The notes under the pieces: generated by a model
Seen by the model: the letters and a program-made list of their open reading frames with translations, nothing else
Database searches by the model: none
Told to the model about the DNA's origin: nothing
Assembly: GCA_934635045.1 (NCBI GenBank)
Contig: CAKTZA010000008.1
Span: 1 to 64,000 of the forward strand
Direction of reading: 5' to 3'
From: an uncultured Kiritimatiellota bacterium
GTDB lineage: Bacteria; Verrucomicrobiota; Kiritimatiellia; RFP12; UBA1067
DNA length: 64,000 bases
Translations under genes and position numbers: made by a program
Part shown: positions 19,299 to 28,685 of the stretch, piece after piece
How positions within the stretch are numbered: the stretch's first letter is position 1
Layout of the letters: each line of letters opens with the position of its first letter

Positions 19299-20393
19299 GT
19301 GAAGGCGCTCGTCCTCGGCAAGGGCAAGAGCGGCACGGCGGCGGCGGCTGAACTGCGCCGTCGCGGCTATGCCGTCGACTTTGCCGAGGGCTACGACCTC
19401 GTTGTCACAAGTCCGGGCGTGCCCGTCAAGAGCGAACTGCAGCTCGGCTGCGAGGAATTGAAGCGGCGCGGCTGGCAGCTGCTTGCCGTGACCGGCTCGA
19501 AGGGCAAGTCGAGCGTCGTCAAGCTGGTCGCGGACGCGATCAACCTCGCGGGCGGACGCGCCGTCCCCTGCGGCAACTACGGGCGGCCCGTCTGCGACCT
19601 CCTCGGCGAGCCGCCGGGCTGGGCGGTCGTCGAGGTCTCGTCCTTCCAGCTGGAGACGACGACGCTCGCGCCGGACACGTTCGCGGCGGCGGCCGTCCTC
19701 AACCTGCAGGAAGACCACCTCGACCGCCACGGCTCCGTCGCGGTCTATCACGGGCTCAAGCGCAAGCTGCTGGGGTTCGCGTGCCAACGTGTGGAGCCGA
19801 CGTCGGCGGCGTGCGGCTTGCATGCCCGGTGTCGACAGGAACTGCTGGCGGGGTCGTATTTCGACAACGAGATCCTGCGCGCGAACGGCATCGCGGCGAT
19901 TGGGCTGATGCGCGCGGCGGGGCTGGATGACGCGCAGATTCGCCGTGCGTTCCAGTCGTTCGAGCCGCTGCCGCATCGCTTCCAGACGGTCGCGGAAATG
20001 GACGGCGTCACCTACGTCGACGACTCGAAGGCGACGTCCGTCGCCGCGCTTGTCGCGGGCGTGAAAATGTGCGCGGGGCGCGTCCGTTTGATCGCGGGCG
20101 GGCTCCCCAAGGGCGACGATCCGAAAATCGCCCGACCCACCTTGACAGAGCGGGTCAAAAAAGTGTATCTTATCGGCCATTGCGCAGAAGCCTTTTCGGC
20201 GGCCTGGGCGGCGTCTGTGGATTGCGAGATCTGCGGGACGCTGGAACGGGCGGTCGCGCGGGCGATGTGCGAGGCGGAGAAGGGCGAGACGGTTCTGCTG
20301 TCCCCCGGAACCGCGAGTTTTGACCAGTTTAAAAGTTTCGGGGAGCGCGGGGAAGTCTTCGCGCGACTCGTCCAAAAAGGAAAGACAGAATAA
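19299..20393 (+). CDS. murD: UDP-N-acetylmuramoyl-L-alanine--D-glutamate ligase, short form
   Basis: 364 residues from a GTG that directly abuts the upstream stop. It is a cytosolic peptidoglycan-precursor ligase adding D-Glu to UDP-MurNAc-L-Ala. The ATP loop is TGSKGKSSVVK, and the central VEVSSFQLET and NLQEDHLDRHG motifs are MurD-specific. The C-terminal domain has HRFQTV--DGVTYVDDSKATS and LLSPGTASFDQF. Most MurD proteins are about 430-450 residues; here the N-terminal UDP-binding domain is strongly compressed (about 60 residues). A promoter-like TTGACA-18-TATCTT lies inside the gene at 20142-20171. Confidence 0.88.
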   Translation: MKALVLGKGKSGTAAAAELRRRGYAVDFAEGYDLVVTSPGVPVKSELQLGCEELKRRGWQLLAVTGSKGKSSVVKLVADAINLAGGRAVPCGNYGRPVCDLLGEPPGWAVVEVSSFQLETTTLAPDTFAAAAVLNLQEDHLDRHGSVAVYHGLKRKLLGFACQRVEPTSAACGLHARCRQELLAGSYFDNEILRANGIAAIGLMRAAGLDDAQIRRAFQSFEPLPHRFQTVAEMDGVTYVDDSKATSVAALVAGVKMCAGRVRLIAGGLPKGDDPKIARPTLTERVKKVYLIGHCAEAFSAAWAASVDCEICGTLERAVARAMCEAEKGETVLLSPGTASFDQFKSFGERGEVFARLVQKGKTE

Positions 20394-21431
20394 ATGAAGA
20401 AGCTCGGAATGGTGCTCGGTGCGGCTGCCGTCGCGGTCGTCGCCGGTTGTAAGGATCCTGATTTCAAGCGTGCGCACACGCCGTCTCAGAACGAGGTGAA
20501 GAACGCCGAACCCGTCGAGACGACGCCCCCGCCGCCTCCGCCGCAGGAGGTTCGGCCCGTCGAGGCGCCGCGTTGCGCGTGCCCGCCCGGAACGCGGCAC
20601 ACGAGCCCCTGCTCGTGCGGGGCGGCCGACTGCCAGTGCGTCGTGACGCCGAAGCCCGTGCAGGTGAAGCCGGTCGAGCCGGAGTACACGATCTACGTCG
20701 TCCAGAACGGCGACTACCTCGCGAAGATCTCGAAGAAGTACAACGTGACGATTCAGTCGATCAAGCAGCTGAACGGCCTCAAGTCCGACCTGATTCGCGT
20801 CGGCCAGAAGCTGAAGCTGCCCGGCCGCATTGACGTCGGCGAGCAGAAGGCGCCGGTCGTCCGCAAGGCGGCGGCGACGAACGCGAAGGCCGCGTCGTCG
20901 GCTCCCTACGCGGGCGCGACGAAGGAGTACGTCGTCAAGAGCGGTGACACGCTGGGCGCAATCGCCTACGGCAACGGCATCAACATCCGCCAGCTCAAGG
21001 CGATGAACGGACTGACGAGCGACACGCTGAAGGTCGGCCAGAAGCTGAAGATCCCGGCGGAGAAGGCGGTCGCGAAGGCGGCGCCCGCGAAGCAGTCGGC
21101 GACGACGCCCGCGAAGGCGACGAAGACGGCGGAGCCGAAGGCCGTCGCGCAGACGCCTGCGACCGAACTGGCGCAGCCGGCGGTCCCCGAGGCGGCGACC
21201 CCGACGGCCGAGACGACGGCTCCGGCGACGGAGGCCCCGGCGGCTGAAGCGGCGGCGACGGCCGCGCCCGCGACGTTTGCCTACACGGTTCAGGAGGGCG
21301 AGGACATCACGGCGATCGTCGTCAAGTTCGGCGTGAGCGCGTCCGAGATCCGCGAGCTCAACAACCTCGGCGAGAGCGACACGCTCAAGGCCGGGCAGAC
21401 GATCAAGCTTCCGGCCGAAGCGCAGCAGTAA
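20394..21431 (+). CDS. LysM-repeat lipoprotein
   Basis: 345 residues, starting immediately after murD. The lipobox is VAGC (Cys at 19), followed by a Pro-rich and Cys-rich linker. Three LysM domains begin near residues 98, 181 and 299; each has the YxVQxGD...I...N.L....L.VGQ.LK.P pattern. They are separated by Ala/Thr/Pro linkers. LysM binds peptidoglycan glycans, so the protein probably anchors to the cell wall from a membrane. Position between murD and ftsW suggests a division or wall role. No catalytic domain is visible. Confidence 0.85.
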   Translation: MKKLGMVLGAAAVAVVAGCKDPDFKRAHTPSQNEVKNAEPVETTPPPPPPQEVRPVEAPRCACPPGTRHTSPCSCGAADCQCVVTPKPVQVKPVEPEYTIYVVQNGDYLAKISKKYNVTIQSIKQLNGLKSDLIRVGQKLKLPGRIDVGEQKAPVVRKAAATNAKAASSAPYAGATKEYVVKSGDTLGAIAYGNGINIRQLKAMNGLTSDTLKVGQKLKIPAEKAVAKAAPAKQSATTPAKATKTAEPKAVAQTPATELAQPAVPEAATPTAETTAPATEAPAAEAAATAAPATFAYTVQEGEDITAIVVKFGVSASEIRELNNLGESDTLKAGQTIKLPAEAQQ

Positions 21432-21437
21432 CCGTTC

Positions 21438-22601
21438 GTGCGCAAGTCCGCACTTTTCTGGTTGGGCCTGGTTGTCACGTGTCTCGTGGCGCTGGGCCTC
21501 ATCGTTTTGTCGAGCGCGAGCGCGGCGAACGCGATGCGTCTCCATCACGGGGACGCCTACTTCTTCATCAAGCGCCAGTTCGCCTACCTCGGCGTCGGCA
21601 TCGTGCTCGCCGTGGGCGTCGCGCTCTTCGACTACCGGCGCTGGCGCGACCACATCTCGCTCGCGTGGCTGTTCTACGTCGCGGTAATCGTGCTGCTCGT
21701 CGCCGTGTTCGGCTTCAAGGCGATCAACGGCTCGCACCGCTGGATCTCCGTCGGGCCGCTCCGCCTGCAGCCGAGCGAGTTCGCGAAGCTCTCGGTCGTC
21801 ATCCTCCTCGCGGCGTGGCTGGACAGGCTCGGCTGGAAGGTCGAGCTCTTCTGGAAGGGGGCGTTCTGGCCGGTCGTCTTCATCGGCGGACTGGCCGTGC
21901 CGATCCTGCTGGAGCCGGACTTCGGCTCGGTCATGGTGGTCGGGTTCGCGGGCCTGCTCATGATGTTCGTCGCCGGGACGCGCCTCCGCTACCTGTTCCC
22001 CATCGGCCTGATGGGCGTGGGCGTCGTCGCCTTCAAGGTCGCGACGAACGCGAACCGCATGGCGCGGCTCGCGGCGTTCTTCGGCGGCTCGTCCGACGCG
22101 GCCGGCGCACCGGTGATGGACGCGGCGGCCAAGCGCGCGGCGTATCAGGCGAACCAGGCGCTCGCGGCGATCGGCAACAGCCAGATCTGGGGCGCGGGAC
22201 TCGGCGAGTCAATGCAGAAGTACCTCTACCTGCCGGAGGCGCATACGGACTTCGTCTTCGCCGTCGGCGCGGAGGAGCTCGGCGTCGTCTTCTCCGTGGC
22301 GGTCGTGCTGCTCTTCTGCGCGTTCTTCGCGCTCTCGGTCTACATCGCCCGCAAGGCGTCCGACCGGTTCGGGCGCTTCCTCGTCGTCGGCATGGCGTTC
22401 ATCATCTTCTTCCAGGCGATGTTCAACCTCGGCGTCGTCTGCAAGGCGCTGCCGACGAAGGGCATGGCCCTGCCGTTCTTCAGCTACGGCGGCACGAACC
22501 TCCTGAGCGCGTTCTTCGCGGTCGGGACGATCCTTTCGGTCGGCATCCATTCCTACCGCGACAAGAAGCGCGCGTTTGTCAGCAAGGTGGTCATGCGATG
22601 A
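21438..22601 (+). CDS. ftsW: FtsW/RodA-family peptidoglycan polymerase
   Basis: 387 residues from a GTG six bases after the LysM gene. About ten membrane helices are evident. SEDS-family motifs are NGSHRWI, LQPSEFAKL, EPDFGSVMVV, LPEAHTDFVFAV-AEELG and the C-terminal FFSYGGTNLL. It is a septal glycan-strand polymerase that works with a class B PBP. The murD neighbour favours FtsW over RodA. No murG or murC is next to it, so the dcw cluster is only partly kept here. Confidence 0.88.
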   Translation: MRKSALFWLGLVVTCLVALGLIVLSSASAANAMRLHHGDAYFFIKRQFAYLGVGIVLAVGVALFDYRRWRDHISLAWLFYVAVIVLLVAVFGFKAINGSHRWISVGPLRLQPSEFAKLSVVILLAAWLDRLGWKVELFWKGAFWPVVFIGGLAVPILLEPDFGSVMVVGFAGLLMMFVAGTRLRYLFPIGLMGVGVVAFKVATNANRMARLAAFFGGSSDAAGAPVMDAAAKRAAYQANQALAAIGNSQIWGAGLGESMQKYLYLPEAHTDFVFAVGAEELGVVFSVAVVLLFCAFFALSVYIARKASDRFGRFLVVGMAFIIFFQAMFNLGVVCKALPTKGMALPFFSYGGTNLLSAFFAVGTILSVGIHSYRDKKRAFVSKVVMR

Positions 22602-23299
22602 CGGGGACGAGGGGGCATGAACGCGAGGAGCGTCTGCTGGCGGCCTGTCTGCTGAGCGCGGCGGGCGGTTTTACGGACGTCTACTCCTATCTCTTTCGCG
22701 GTGGCGTGTTCGCGAATGCCGTGACGGGGAACCTGGTGATCCTGGGGCTGCGGCTGGCGACGGGCGATGCCGTCGGCGCGGCGCACGGCGCGTGCGCCGT
22801 CCTGGCCTACGGCGCGGGCGTCCTGTCCGCCAATGCGATCCACGCGCGCTACGCCCATGTCCGCCGGCTGGGCTGGCATCAGGTCGTCCTCTGGATCGAG
22901 GCGGCGCTGCTGGCGGCCGTCGTCTGCCTGCCGAGCGGCCCCGGCGACTTTGCCGTCGCGGCCGTGATCTCGTTCGTCTGCGCCCTGCAGGTGCAGACGT
23001 TCCGCCGCGTCCACGGGCTCCCGTTCGCCTCGACCATGTGCACGGGCAACCTGCGGAGCGGGGCGGACGCCGTTTACCTGTGGCTGAGCCGCGCCGACCC
23101 GAAGGGGCTCTCGAAGGCGCGGCACTATGCGCTCGTCATCGTCTGCTTCGTTTCCGGCGTCGTGTGCGGCGCGCTGCTCCTGAAGGGGCTGGGCGCGCGC
23201 GCGTTCGCCCTGGTCCCGGCGACGCTGGTCGCCGTCTCGCTGCTCGTCCACCGCCGTCCGGCGGCGTGGCTGCGGTGGCTGCGCCGCCGTGCGTGCTGA
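22598..23299 (+). CDS. DUF1275 (YoaK-type) integral membrane protein
   Basis: 233 residues, starting in the ATGA overlap with ftsW. Family marks are AAGGFTDVYSYL near residue 22, FANAVTGNLVILG and, later, FASTMCTGNLRSG. Six hydrophobic segments are visible. The molecular function of the family is unknown. Its translational coupling to ftsW may be incidental. Confidence 0.8.
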   Translation: MTGTRGHEREERLLAACLLSAAGGFTDVYSYLFRGGVFANAVTGNLVILGLRLATGDAVGAAHGACAVLAYGAGVLSANAIHARYAHVRRLGWHQVVLWIEAALLAAVVCLPSGPGDFAVAAVISFVCALQVQTFRRVHGLPFASTMCTGNLRSGADAVYLWLSRADPKGLSKARHYALVIVCFVSGVVCGALLLKGLGARAFALVPATLVAVSLLVHRRPAAWLRWLRRRAC

Positions 23300-23374
23300 G
23301 GCGGCGGACGTCTGCGGCTTTCGGAGCCTTGGCGCGGCGGGGGAAGGGGGGAAGACGGTTCGCAAAATACCCCC

Positions 23375-23404
23375 TTGCCAAGGTCGAACGAATAATGATA
23401 TACT
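23375..23404 (+). promoter_or_regulatory. Promoter of rpsL-rpsG
   Basis: TTGCCA (23375-23380), 18-bp spacer, TATACT (23399-23404), with an extended TGA before the -10. Confidence 0.75.
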
Positions 23405-23441
23405 ATGCGAACTTGTTTGGAAAAGTAAGGAAAACAACTAA

Positions 23442-23828
<387 letters not shown>

Positions 23829-23831
23829 GCC

Positions 23832-24341
23832 ATGAGCCGCAGAGGTAAAGTCATCGTCAAGCGCGTCGTCCTCGACCCGAAGTACAATTCGGATCTCGTC
23901 GCGCACATGATCCGCGTCATCATGAAGGACGGCAAGAAGACCGTCGCCGAGAAGATCGTCTACGGCGCGATCAACAAGATCGCCGAAAAGATGAAGGAAG
24001 AGCCGGCCAAGTTCGTGAAGGACGAGAAGCCGGTGGAGTCCCCGCTTGAGGTCGTCCAGATCGCGATCGACAACATGAAGCCGCAGGTCGAGGTCAAGAC
24101 CCGCCGCGTCGGCGGCACGACCTACCCGGTGCCGACCCCGATCAAGGAGAACCGCCAGCTCTCGCTCGCCCTGCGCTGGACGACGCAGTATGCGTCGGCC
24201 CGCCACGGCATGGGCATGCCGGCTGCGGTCGCCGCCGAGATTCTCGATGCGTTCGCCGGTCAGGGCAACGTCATCAAGAAGCGCGACGACGTTCACAAGA
24301 TGGCCGCCGCCAACAAGGCGTTCGCGCATTACGCCTGGTAA
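23832..24341 (+). CDS. rpsG: 30S ribosomal protein S7
   Basis: 169 residues, slightly longer than the usual 156 because of a short charged insertion (EEPAKFVKDEKPVES, about 57-71). The signature KVIVKRVVLDPKYNSDLV, RRVGGTTYPVP and the C-terminal FAHYAW are present. S7 nucleates the 30S head. The usual fusA and tuf genes do not follow; a terminator comes next. Confidence 0.97.
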   Translation: MSRRGKVIVKRVVLDPKYNSDLVAHMIRVIMKDGKKTVAEKIVYGAINKIAEKMKEEPAKFVKDEKPVESPLEVVQIAIDNMKPQVEVKTRRVGGTTYPVPTPIKENRQLSLALRWTTQYASARHGMGMPAAVAAEILDAFAGQGNVIKKRDDVHKMAAANKAFAHYAW

Positions 24342-24370
24342 TCCGAAAGATTCCGCTTTTCCGCAAGCCG

Positions 24371-24412
24371 AAGGCCCTGCCGTCGTGAGGACGGCGGGGC
24401 CTTTCGCCTTTT
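24371..24412 (+). terminator. Rho-independent terminator of rpsL-rpsG
   Basis: A 14-bp stem with one G-T pair (24371-24384 with 24390-24403), a 5-nt loop, then a T-rich tail ending in CTTTT. Confidence 0.8.
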
Positions 24413-24435
24413 GGGGCGGCACGGCCGGGGGGCGT

Positions 24436-24465
24436 TTGACCGATATCGGGTGTTTTTGGTATACT
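24436..24465 (+). promoter_or_regulatory. Promoter of the rplY-rpsF-ssb-rpsR-rplI operon
   Basis: TTGACC (24436-24441), 18-bp spacer, TATACT (24460-24465) with extended TGG. Confidence 0.78.
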
Positions 24466-24539
24466 ATCTGCCGTTTTGGCCGCAAGAGTGTAGCGCGGGT
24501 GCGCGAGAGTATTGCGGAGAATTACCAGAAAAGGCAAAA

Positions 24540-25223
24540 ATGGATCAGATTCGGATCAAGGCGGAGGCACGTACCGAACAGGGTACGGCGGCTGTCCGCC
24601 GTTTGCGCCGCGCGGGGATGATTCCCGGTTCGGTGATGAAGATGAAGAAGGGCGGCACGGAGCTCGTGAAGCTTCCGGAGCACGACTTCATGATGGCGAT
24701 GCGCGGGCGCACGGGCAAGCAGGTGCTCGTCACGCTCGACATGGACGGGCGGGAAGTCCCGGCGCTTCTGCGCGAGATGCAGAACGACGTCCTCAAGGGC
24801 ACGCCCATTCACGTGGACTTCAGCGAGGTGTCGCTGTCCGAGAAGGTGCGCATCACGGTGCCGCTCTACCTCGTCGGCGAGGCGAAGGGCGTGAAGCTCG
24901 GCGGCGGCGTCCTCGAGCAGGTGCTCCGCACGATCGACATCGACGTCCTCCCGACGGACATCCCGGAGAAGTTCGACGTCGACGTGTCGGCGCTCGACCT
25001 CGACCAGACGCTGTTCGTGCGCGACCTCAAGCTCGGCGACAAGTACACGGTCGTGACGCGCGGCGAGCTGGCGCTCGCGGTCGTCAAGGCCCCGGATGAC
25101 GTGCCGGCGGCGGGCGGCGCGGCGGCTGCCGCCGCGACGGACGCGGCGAAGGCGCCCGAAGTCATCAAGAAGGGCAAGGAAGAGGAGGCCGGCGCGGCCG
25201 ACAAGAAGGAGGAGAAGAAGTAA
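24540..25223 (+). CDS. rplY: 50S ribosomal protein L25 (CTC form)
   Basis: 227 residues from the ATG at 24540 (AGAAAAGG upstream). The N-terminal 5S-rRNA-binding domain shows EARTEQGTAAVRRLRRAGMIPG and LLREMQNDVLKGTPIHVDF. The longer CTC C-terminal domain follows, with a final Ala/Lys/Glu-rich low-complexity tail. First gene of an S6-SSB-S18-L9 operon; its stop and the rpsF start share one base. Confidence 0.92.
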   Translation: MDQIRIKAEARTEQGTAAVRRLRRAGMIPGSVMKMKKGGTELVKLPEHDFMMAMRGRTGKQVLVTLDMDGREVPALLREMQNDVLKGTPIHVDFSEVSLSEKVRITVPLYLVGEAKGVKLGGGVLEQVLRTIDIDVLPTDIPEKFDVDVSALDLDQTLFVRDLKLGDKYTVVTRGELALAVVKAPDDVPAAGGAAAAAATDAAKAPEVIKKGKEEEAGAADKKEEKK

Positions 25224-25612
25224 TGAAGAAGTACGATGCTCTCTACATCTTCGTCGGCGTCGCCAAGGACGACGCGGTCGAAGCCCCGCTCGAGAAGGCG
25301 CTTGCGGAAGTGACGCGCCTCGGCGGCAACGTCCTGGAGAAGGTCGTCCTCGGCGGGCGCACGTTCTCGCGGCCCATGAAGAAGCGCGACCGCGGCACCT
25401 ACGTGAAGGTCCGCCTCGAGCTCGACCCGGCCAAGGTCGACGAGCTCGTCAACCGCTATCACCTCGTCGAGGACGTGTTCCGCGTGCAGATTCTCGCGGT
25501 CGACGACCGCCGCGAGGCGAAGATCGCGCAGGAGCGCGCCGAACGCGCCGAGATCCAGGCGAAGAAGGACGCGGCGGCCGCTGCGGCGCTCGCTGCCAAG
25601 ATCGAGGCCTGA
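25223..25612 (+). CDS. rpsF: 30S ribosomal protein S6
   Basis: 129 residues, start overlapping the rplY stop (TAATG). It begins KKYDALYIFVG and has the GRTFSRPMKKRDRGTYVKV strand and an acidic/Ala-rich C-terminal tail. S6 pairs with S18 (encoded two genes downstream) on the 30S platform. The standard S6-SSB-S18-L9 gene order supports the call. Confidence 0.93.
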   Translation: MKKYDALYIFVGVAKDDAVEAPLEKALAEVTRLGGNVLEKVVLGGRTFSRPMKKRDRGTYVKVRLELDPAKVDELVNRYHLVEDVFRVQILAVDDRREAKIAQERAERAEIQAKKDAAAAAALAAKIEA

Positions 25613-25632
25613 AGCAGGAAAGGGGTGCCGAG

Positions 25633-26049
25633 ATGGCGTCTTTCAACAAAGTGATCCTGATGGGCAACCTCACGCGCGACCCGGATGTGCGCGCGACCGG
25701 CACGAGCGGCATGAAGGTCGCGCGGCTTGGCGTCGCCATCAACGAGCGGCGGAGGGACCGCAACGGCAATGTGCAGGACTTTCCCGTCTTCGTCGACGTC
25801 GACGCCTGGGACAAGCTCGCCGAACTCTGCGGGCAGTACCTGGCGAAGGGAAGTTCCGTTCTCGTCGAAGGTCGGCTCCAGATGGACAGCTGGGAGAAGG
25901 ACGGCGTCAAGCACCAGAAGCTCAAGGTCCGTGCGAACACGATCAAGTTCCTGCCGAAGGGCGACCGCTTTGCGAACGGTCCGAAACCGGTGGCCGAACC
26001 TGTCGCGTCCGAAACGTCCGAGGGCGATTCAGCCGACATCCCGTTCTAA
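25633..26049 (+). CDS. ssb: Single-stranded DNA-binding protein
   Basis: 138 residues from the ATG at 25633. The OB fold starts MASFNKVILMGNLTRDPDVR. The ssDNA-binding core (VDVDAWDKLAELC, KGSSVLVEGRLQMDSWE) is intact. The short acidic tail ends in ADIPF, the partner-binding tip typical of bacterial SSB. It lies between rpsF and rpsR as in many bacteria. Confidence 0.96.
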   Translation: MASFNKVILMGNLTRDPDVRATGTSGMKVARLGVAINERRRDRNGNVQDFPVFVDVDAWDKLAELCGQYLAKGSSVLVEGRLQMDSWEKDGVKHQKLKVRANTIKFLPKGDRFANGPKPVAEPVASETSEGDSADIPF

Positions 26050-26079
26050 ATAACAAAACTTATCTAACAGGAAAACAAA

Positions 26080-26310
26080 ATGGCTTTCAAGAAATCCAAC
26101 AGTTCGGCCGGCGAAGAGTTCGCCGCGCGGAAGCGTCCGCCGCTTCGCAAGAACGACGCGATCGACGTCAACGACATCGAGACGCTGAAGTACTACATCA
26201 CCGACTACGGCAAGATCCTGCCGGCGCGCATCACGGGGGTGACCTCGCAGCAGCAGCGCCAGATCCGCCAGGGCGTCAAGCGCGCCCGCAACATGGGCCT
26301 CATGGCCTAA
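26080..26310 (+). CDS. rpsR: 30S ribosomal protein S18
   Basis: 76 residues, preceded by an ACAGGAAAAC ribosome site. The conserved core is IDVNDIETLKYYITDYGKIL then PARITGVTSQQQRQIRQGVK. No zinc-binding cysteines are present, so it is a zinc-independent form. 16 bp before rplI. Confidence 0.96.
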   Translation: MAFKKSNSSAGEEFAARKRPPLRKNDAIDVNDIETLKYYITDYGKILPARITGVTSQQQRQIRQGVKRARNMGLMA

Positions 26311-26326
26311 GGAAAGGGGCACGACA

Positions 26327-26803
26327 ATGGCACAGCACATCGAAGTCATGCTCATGGACAACGTGAAGAAGCTCGGCAAGGCCGGCGAGATCGTCAAGGT
26401 CGCCCCCGGCTACGCCCGCAACTACCTCTTCACGAAGGGCCTCGCCGCCGTCGCGACGGAAGCCGCGAAGCGCCGCCTGAAGAAACTCGAGGCCGAGCGC
26501 GCCGCGCGCGCCGCCGAGGAGAAGAAGGCCGCGCTCGAGCTCGCCAAGAAGCTCGAGAAGCTGGAGATCACCGTCTCCGCCCACACGACGGACGGCAAGA
26601 AGCTCTACGGCGCGGTCAGCGTCACGGACATTCTCGCGGCGATCGAGGCGAACCGCGGCGTCAAGATCGAGCGCCATCAGCTCGAGCTCGACGACGCGCT
26701 CCGCGAAGTCGGCGTCTACGAGCCGAAGATCGACCTCGGCCGTGGCGTCACGGTCAAGTTCAAGATCGTCATTCTCGACGAGGAGGCGCCGCAGGAGACG
26801 TGA
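26327..26803 (+). CDS. rplI: 50S ribosomal protein L9
   Basis: 158 residues. The N domain has VMLMDNVKKLGKAGEIVKV and APGYARNYLFTKGLA, followed by the long connecting helix and the C domain ending FKIVILDEE. The downstream glycosyltransferase begins within its stop codon (GTGA). Confidence 0.96.
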   Translation: MAQHIEVMLMDNVKKLGKAGEIVKVAPGYARNYLFTKGLAAVATEAAKRRLKKLEAERAARAAEEKKAALELAKKLEKLEITVSAHTTDGKKLYGAVSVTDILAAIEANRGVKIERHQLELDDALREVGVYEPKIDLGRGVTVKFKIVILDEEAPQET

Positions 26804-28617
26804 CGAAACTCGACGAGAAATGGAAACTCACGCGGGAGACGGTCGGCAACGGCCGTCTCTCCGTAATCATGCCCCTCTACCGGCTCGCCGACGAGGCCGA
26901 GGGGAACCTGCGCGCCGTCGCCGAGCTCTTCGAGCGGCATGGCGTCGAGACGGAGCTTGTGCCCGTCGATGACGGCAGCGACGACGGCACGGCCGAGATC
27001 CTGGCGCGCTTCAGCCTCGCGGGATTTGCGCACGTCACGCTGAAGCCGGTCGTCTGCCGTCGCAACGGCGGCAAGGGCGCCGCGCTCCGGGCCGGGTTCG
27101 AGGCGTCGACCGGGCGGTACGTGATGCTCCTCGACGGCGACCTCGACATCCAGCCGCAGCAGACGCCGCAGTTCTTCGAGCAGCTGGTCATGAAGGCGGC
27201 GGACGTCGTCGTCGGCTCCAAGCGCCATCCGCGCTCCGTCGTGCAGTACCCGTGGCACCGACGCATCCTGAGCGCCTGCTATTTCATGTTCGTGCGTTTC
27301 GCGTTCGGGCTGAAGATCACCGACACGCAGACGGGCATGAAGCTCTTCCGGCGCGACGTCCTCGGCGCGGCGCTGGAGCGGATGCTCGTGAAGACGTACG
27401 CCTTCGACCTCGAACTGCTCGCCATCGCCGCGCAGCGGGGCGCGAAGATCGTCGAAGCGCCCGTCGTCATCAAGTTCGGCAACAAGTTCGGCGCGCTTTC
27501 GGGTGAGACCGTCTGCCGGATGGCGAAGGACACGCTGGCCGTCTTCTACCGGCTTCGGGTCCTCGACTACTATTCGAAGTGCCTCGTGCCGAAGAGGCTC
27601 GACCGCGATCCGCTCGTCACGGTCGTGATCGCCTGTCCGCAGCCGAGCTGGATGCTCGACGAGTGCCTTGCGGCGATCAGGGGCCAGAGCTATGCGAACT
27701 GGGAGGTCATCGTCCTGCCCGACGAACGGCCCGCTGGCGCGGCGGCGACCGACGACGCACGCATCCGCTACCTCCCGACGGGCAAGGTGCGCCCGGCCGA
27801 GAAGCGCAACCTCGGCATCCGCGCGGCGAGGGGCGAGATCGTCGCGTTCATCGACGACGACGCCTACCCCGACGCCCACTGGATCGAATACGCCGTGAAG
27901 TACTTCGGCGAATGCGACATCGGCGCGGTGGGCGGCCCCGGCGTGACGCCGCCCGATGACCGATGGCTGGCCGCGCTCGGCGGCCGCGTCTACGACAGCT
28001 TCCTCGTCTCCGGCAACTACAACTACCGCTATCGCGCGGGCGGCGTGCGGAAGGACGTCGAGGACTATCCGAGCTGCAACCTCTTTGTGCGGAAGGACGT
28101 TCTCGACCGGATCGGCGGCTACCGCACGGACTTCTGGCCAGGCGAGGACACGCTGCTTTGCAAGGACATCCTCGACAGCTGGAAGCGCATCGTCTACGAT
28201 CCGTGGGTGATCGTCTACCACCATCGGCGGCCGCTCTTCCTGCCGCACCTCCGGCAGCTGGGCCGCTACGGCTTTCACCGGGGCTACTTCTGCAAGCGGT
28301 TCCCGTCGAACTCGCGGCGGCTCTCCTACTTCATTCCGACGCTCTTCGACGGCTATCTCGTCGGGCTTGCGCTGGTTGCGGGCGGCACGGCGGCGGGGGG
28401 CCTCCCCGCGTCCGCGCTTGCCGTGTGCGGCGCGCCGCTGGCGCTCTACTTCGCCTTGGTGGCGGTCTCGTCGTTCAGCCTGCGGCCGGGCGACTGGGCG
28501 CTGACGGCGCTCGGCATCGTCGCGAGCCACGTCTGGTACGGCATCCAGTTCCTGCGCGGCCTGTGCGCCGACCATGCGCCGTGCGAATACATCGGCAAGG
28601 ACCATGCCCGCACATGA
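26800..28617 (+). CDS. Double-domain GT2 glycosyltransferase with membrane C terminus
   Basis: 605 residues from a GTG overlapping the rplI stop. Domain 1 (about 15-250) resembles polyprenyl-phosphate sugar transferases: SVIMPLYRLADEAEGNL, PVDDGSDDGT, RNGGKGAALRAGFE and MLLDGDLDIQP. Domain 2 (about 268-500) is a second GT-A fold with VTVVIACPQPSWMLDECLAA and IVAFIDDDAYPD. Two or three hydrophobic segments lie after residue 515. It probably assembles a cell-surface glycan at the inner membrane. Translational coupling to rplI is unusual. Donor and acceptor cannot be inferred. Confidence 0.8.
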   Translation: MTKLDEKWKLTRETVGNGRLSVIMPLYRLADEAEGNLRAVAELFERHGVETELVPVDDGSDDGTAEILARFSLAGFAHVTLKPVVCRRNGGKGAALRAGFEASTGRYVMLLDGDLDIQPQQTPQFFEQLVMKAADVVVGSKRHPRSVVQYPWHRRILSACYFMFVRFAFGLKITDTQTGMKLFRRDVLGAALERMLVKTYAFDLELLAIAAQRGAKIVEAPVVIKFGNKFGALSGETVCRMAKDTLAVFYRLRVLDYYSKCLVPKRLDRDPLVTVVIACPQPSWMLDECLAAIRGQSYANWEVIVLPDERPAGAAATDDARIRYLPTGKVRPAEKRNLGIRAARGEIVAFIDDDAYPDAHWIEYAVKYFGECDIGAVGGPGVTPPDDRWLAALGGRVYDSFLVSGNYNYRYRAGGVRKDVEDYPSCNLFVRKDVLDRIGGYRTDFWPGEDTLLCKDILDSWKRIVYDPWVIVYHHRRPLFLPHLRQLGRYGFHRGYFCKRFPSNSRRLSYFIPTLFDGYLVGLALVAGGTAAGGLPASALAVCGAPLALYFALVAVSSFSLRPGDWALTALGIVASHVWYGIQFLRGLCADHAPCEYIGKDHART

Positions 28618-28685
28618 AAGGACGTCCCTGCCCGAAGCCAGTTGTCCCCTGTCCTCAATCGAATTCAGAAAGGTAATCTGTTGAA

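Noticed and set aside
17892..21737. A 1281-codon minus-strand ORF
   Set aside because: It is the antisense shadow of the esterase, murD, LysM and ftsW genes in GC-rich DNA; the product is Arg/Leu/Asp/Val-rich with no domain.
21479..22597. Long ORF upstream of and in frame with the DUF1275 gene
   Set aside because: It is an Arg-rich shadow of ftsW; the true start is the ATG at 22598 in the ATGA overlap.
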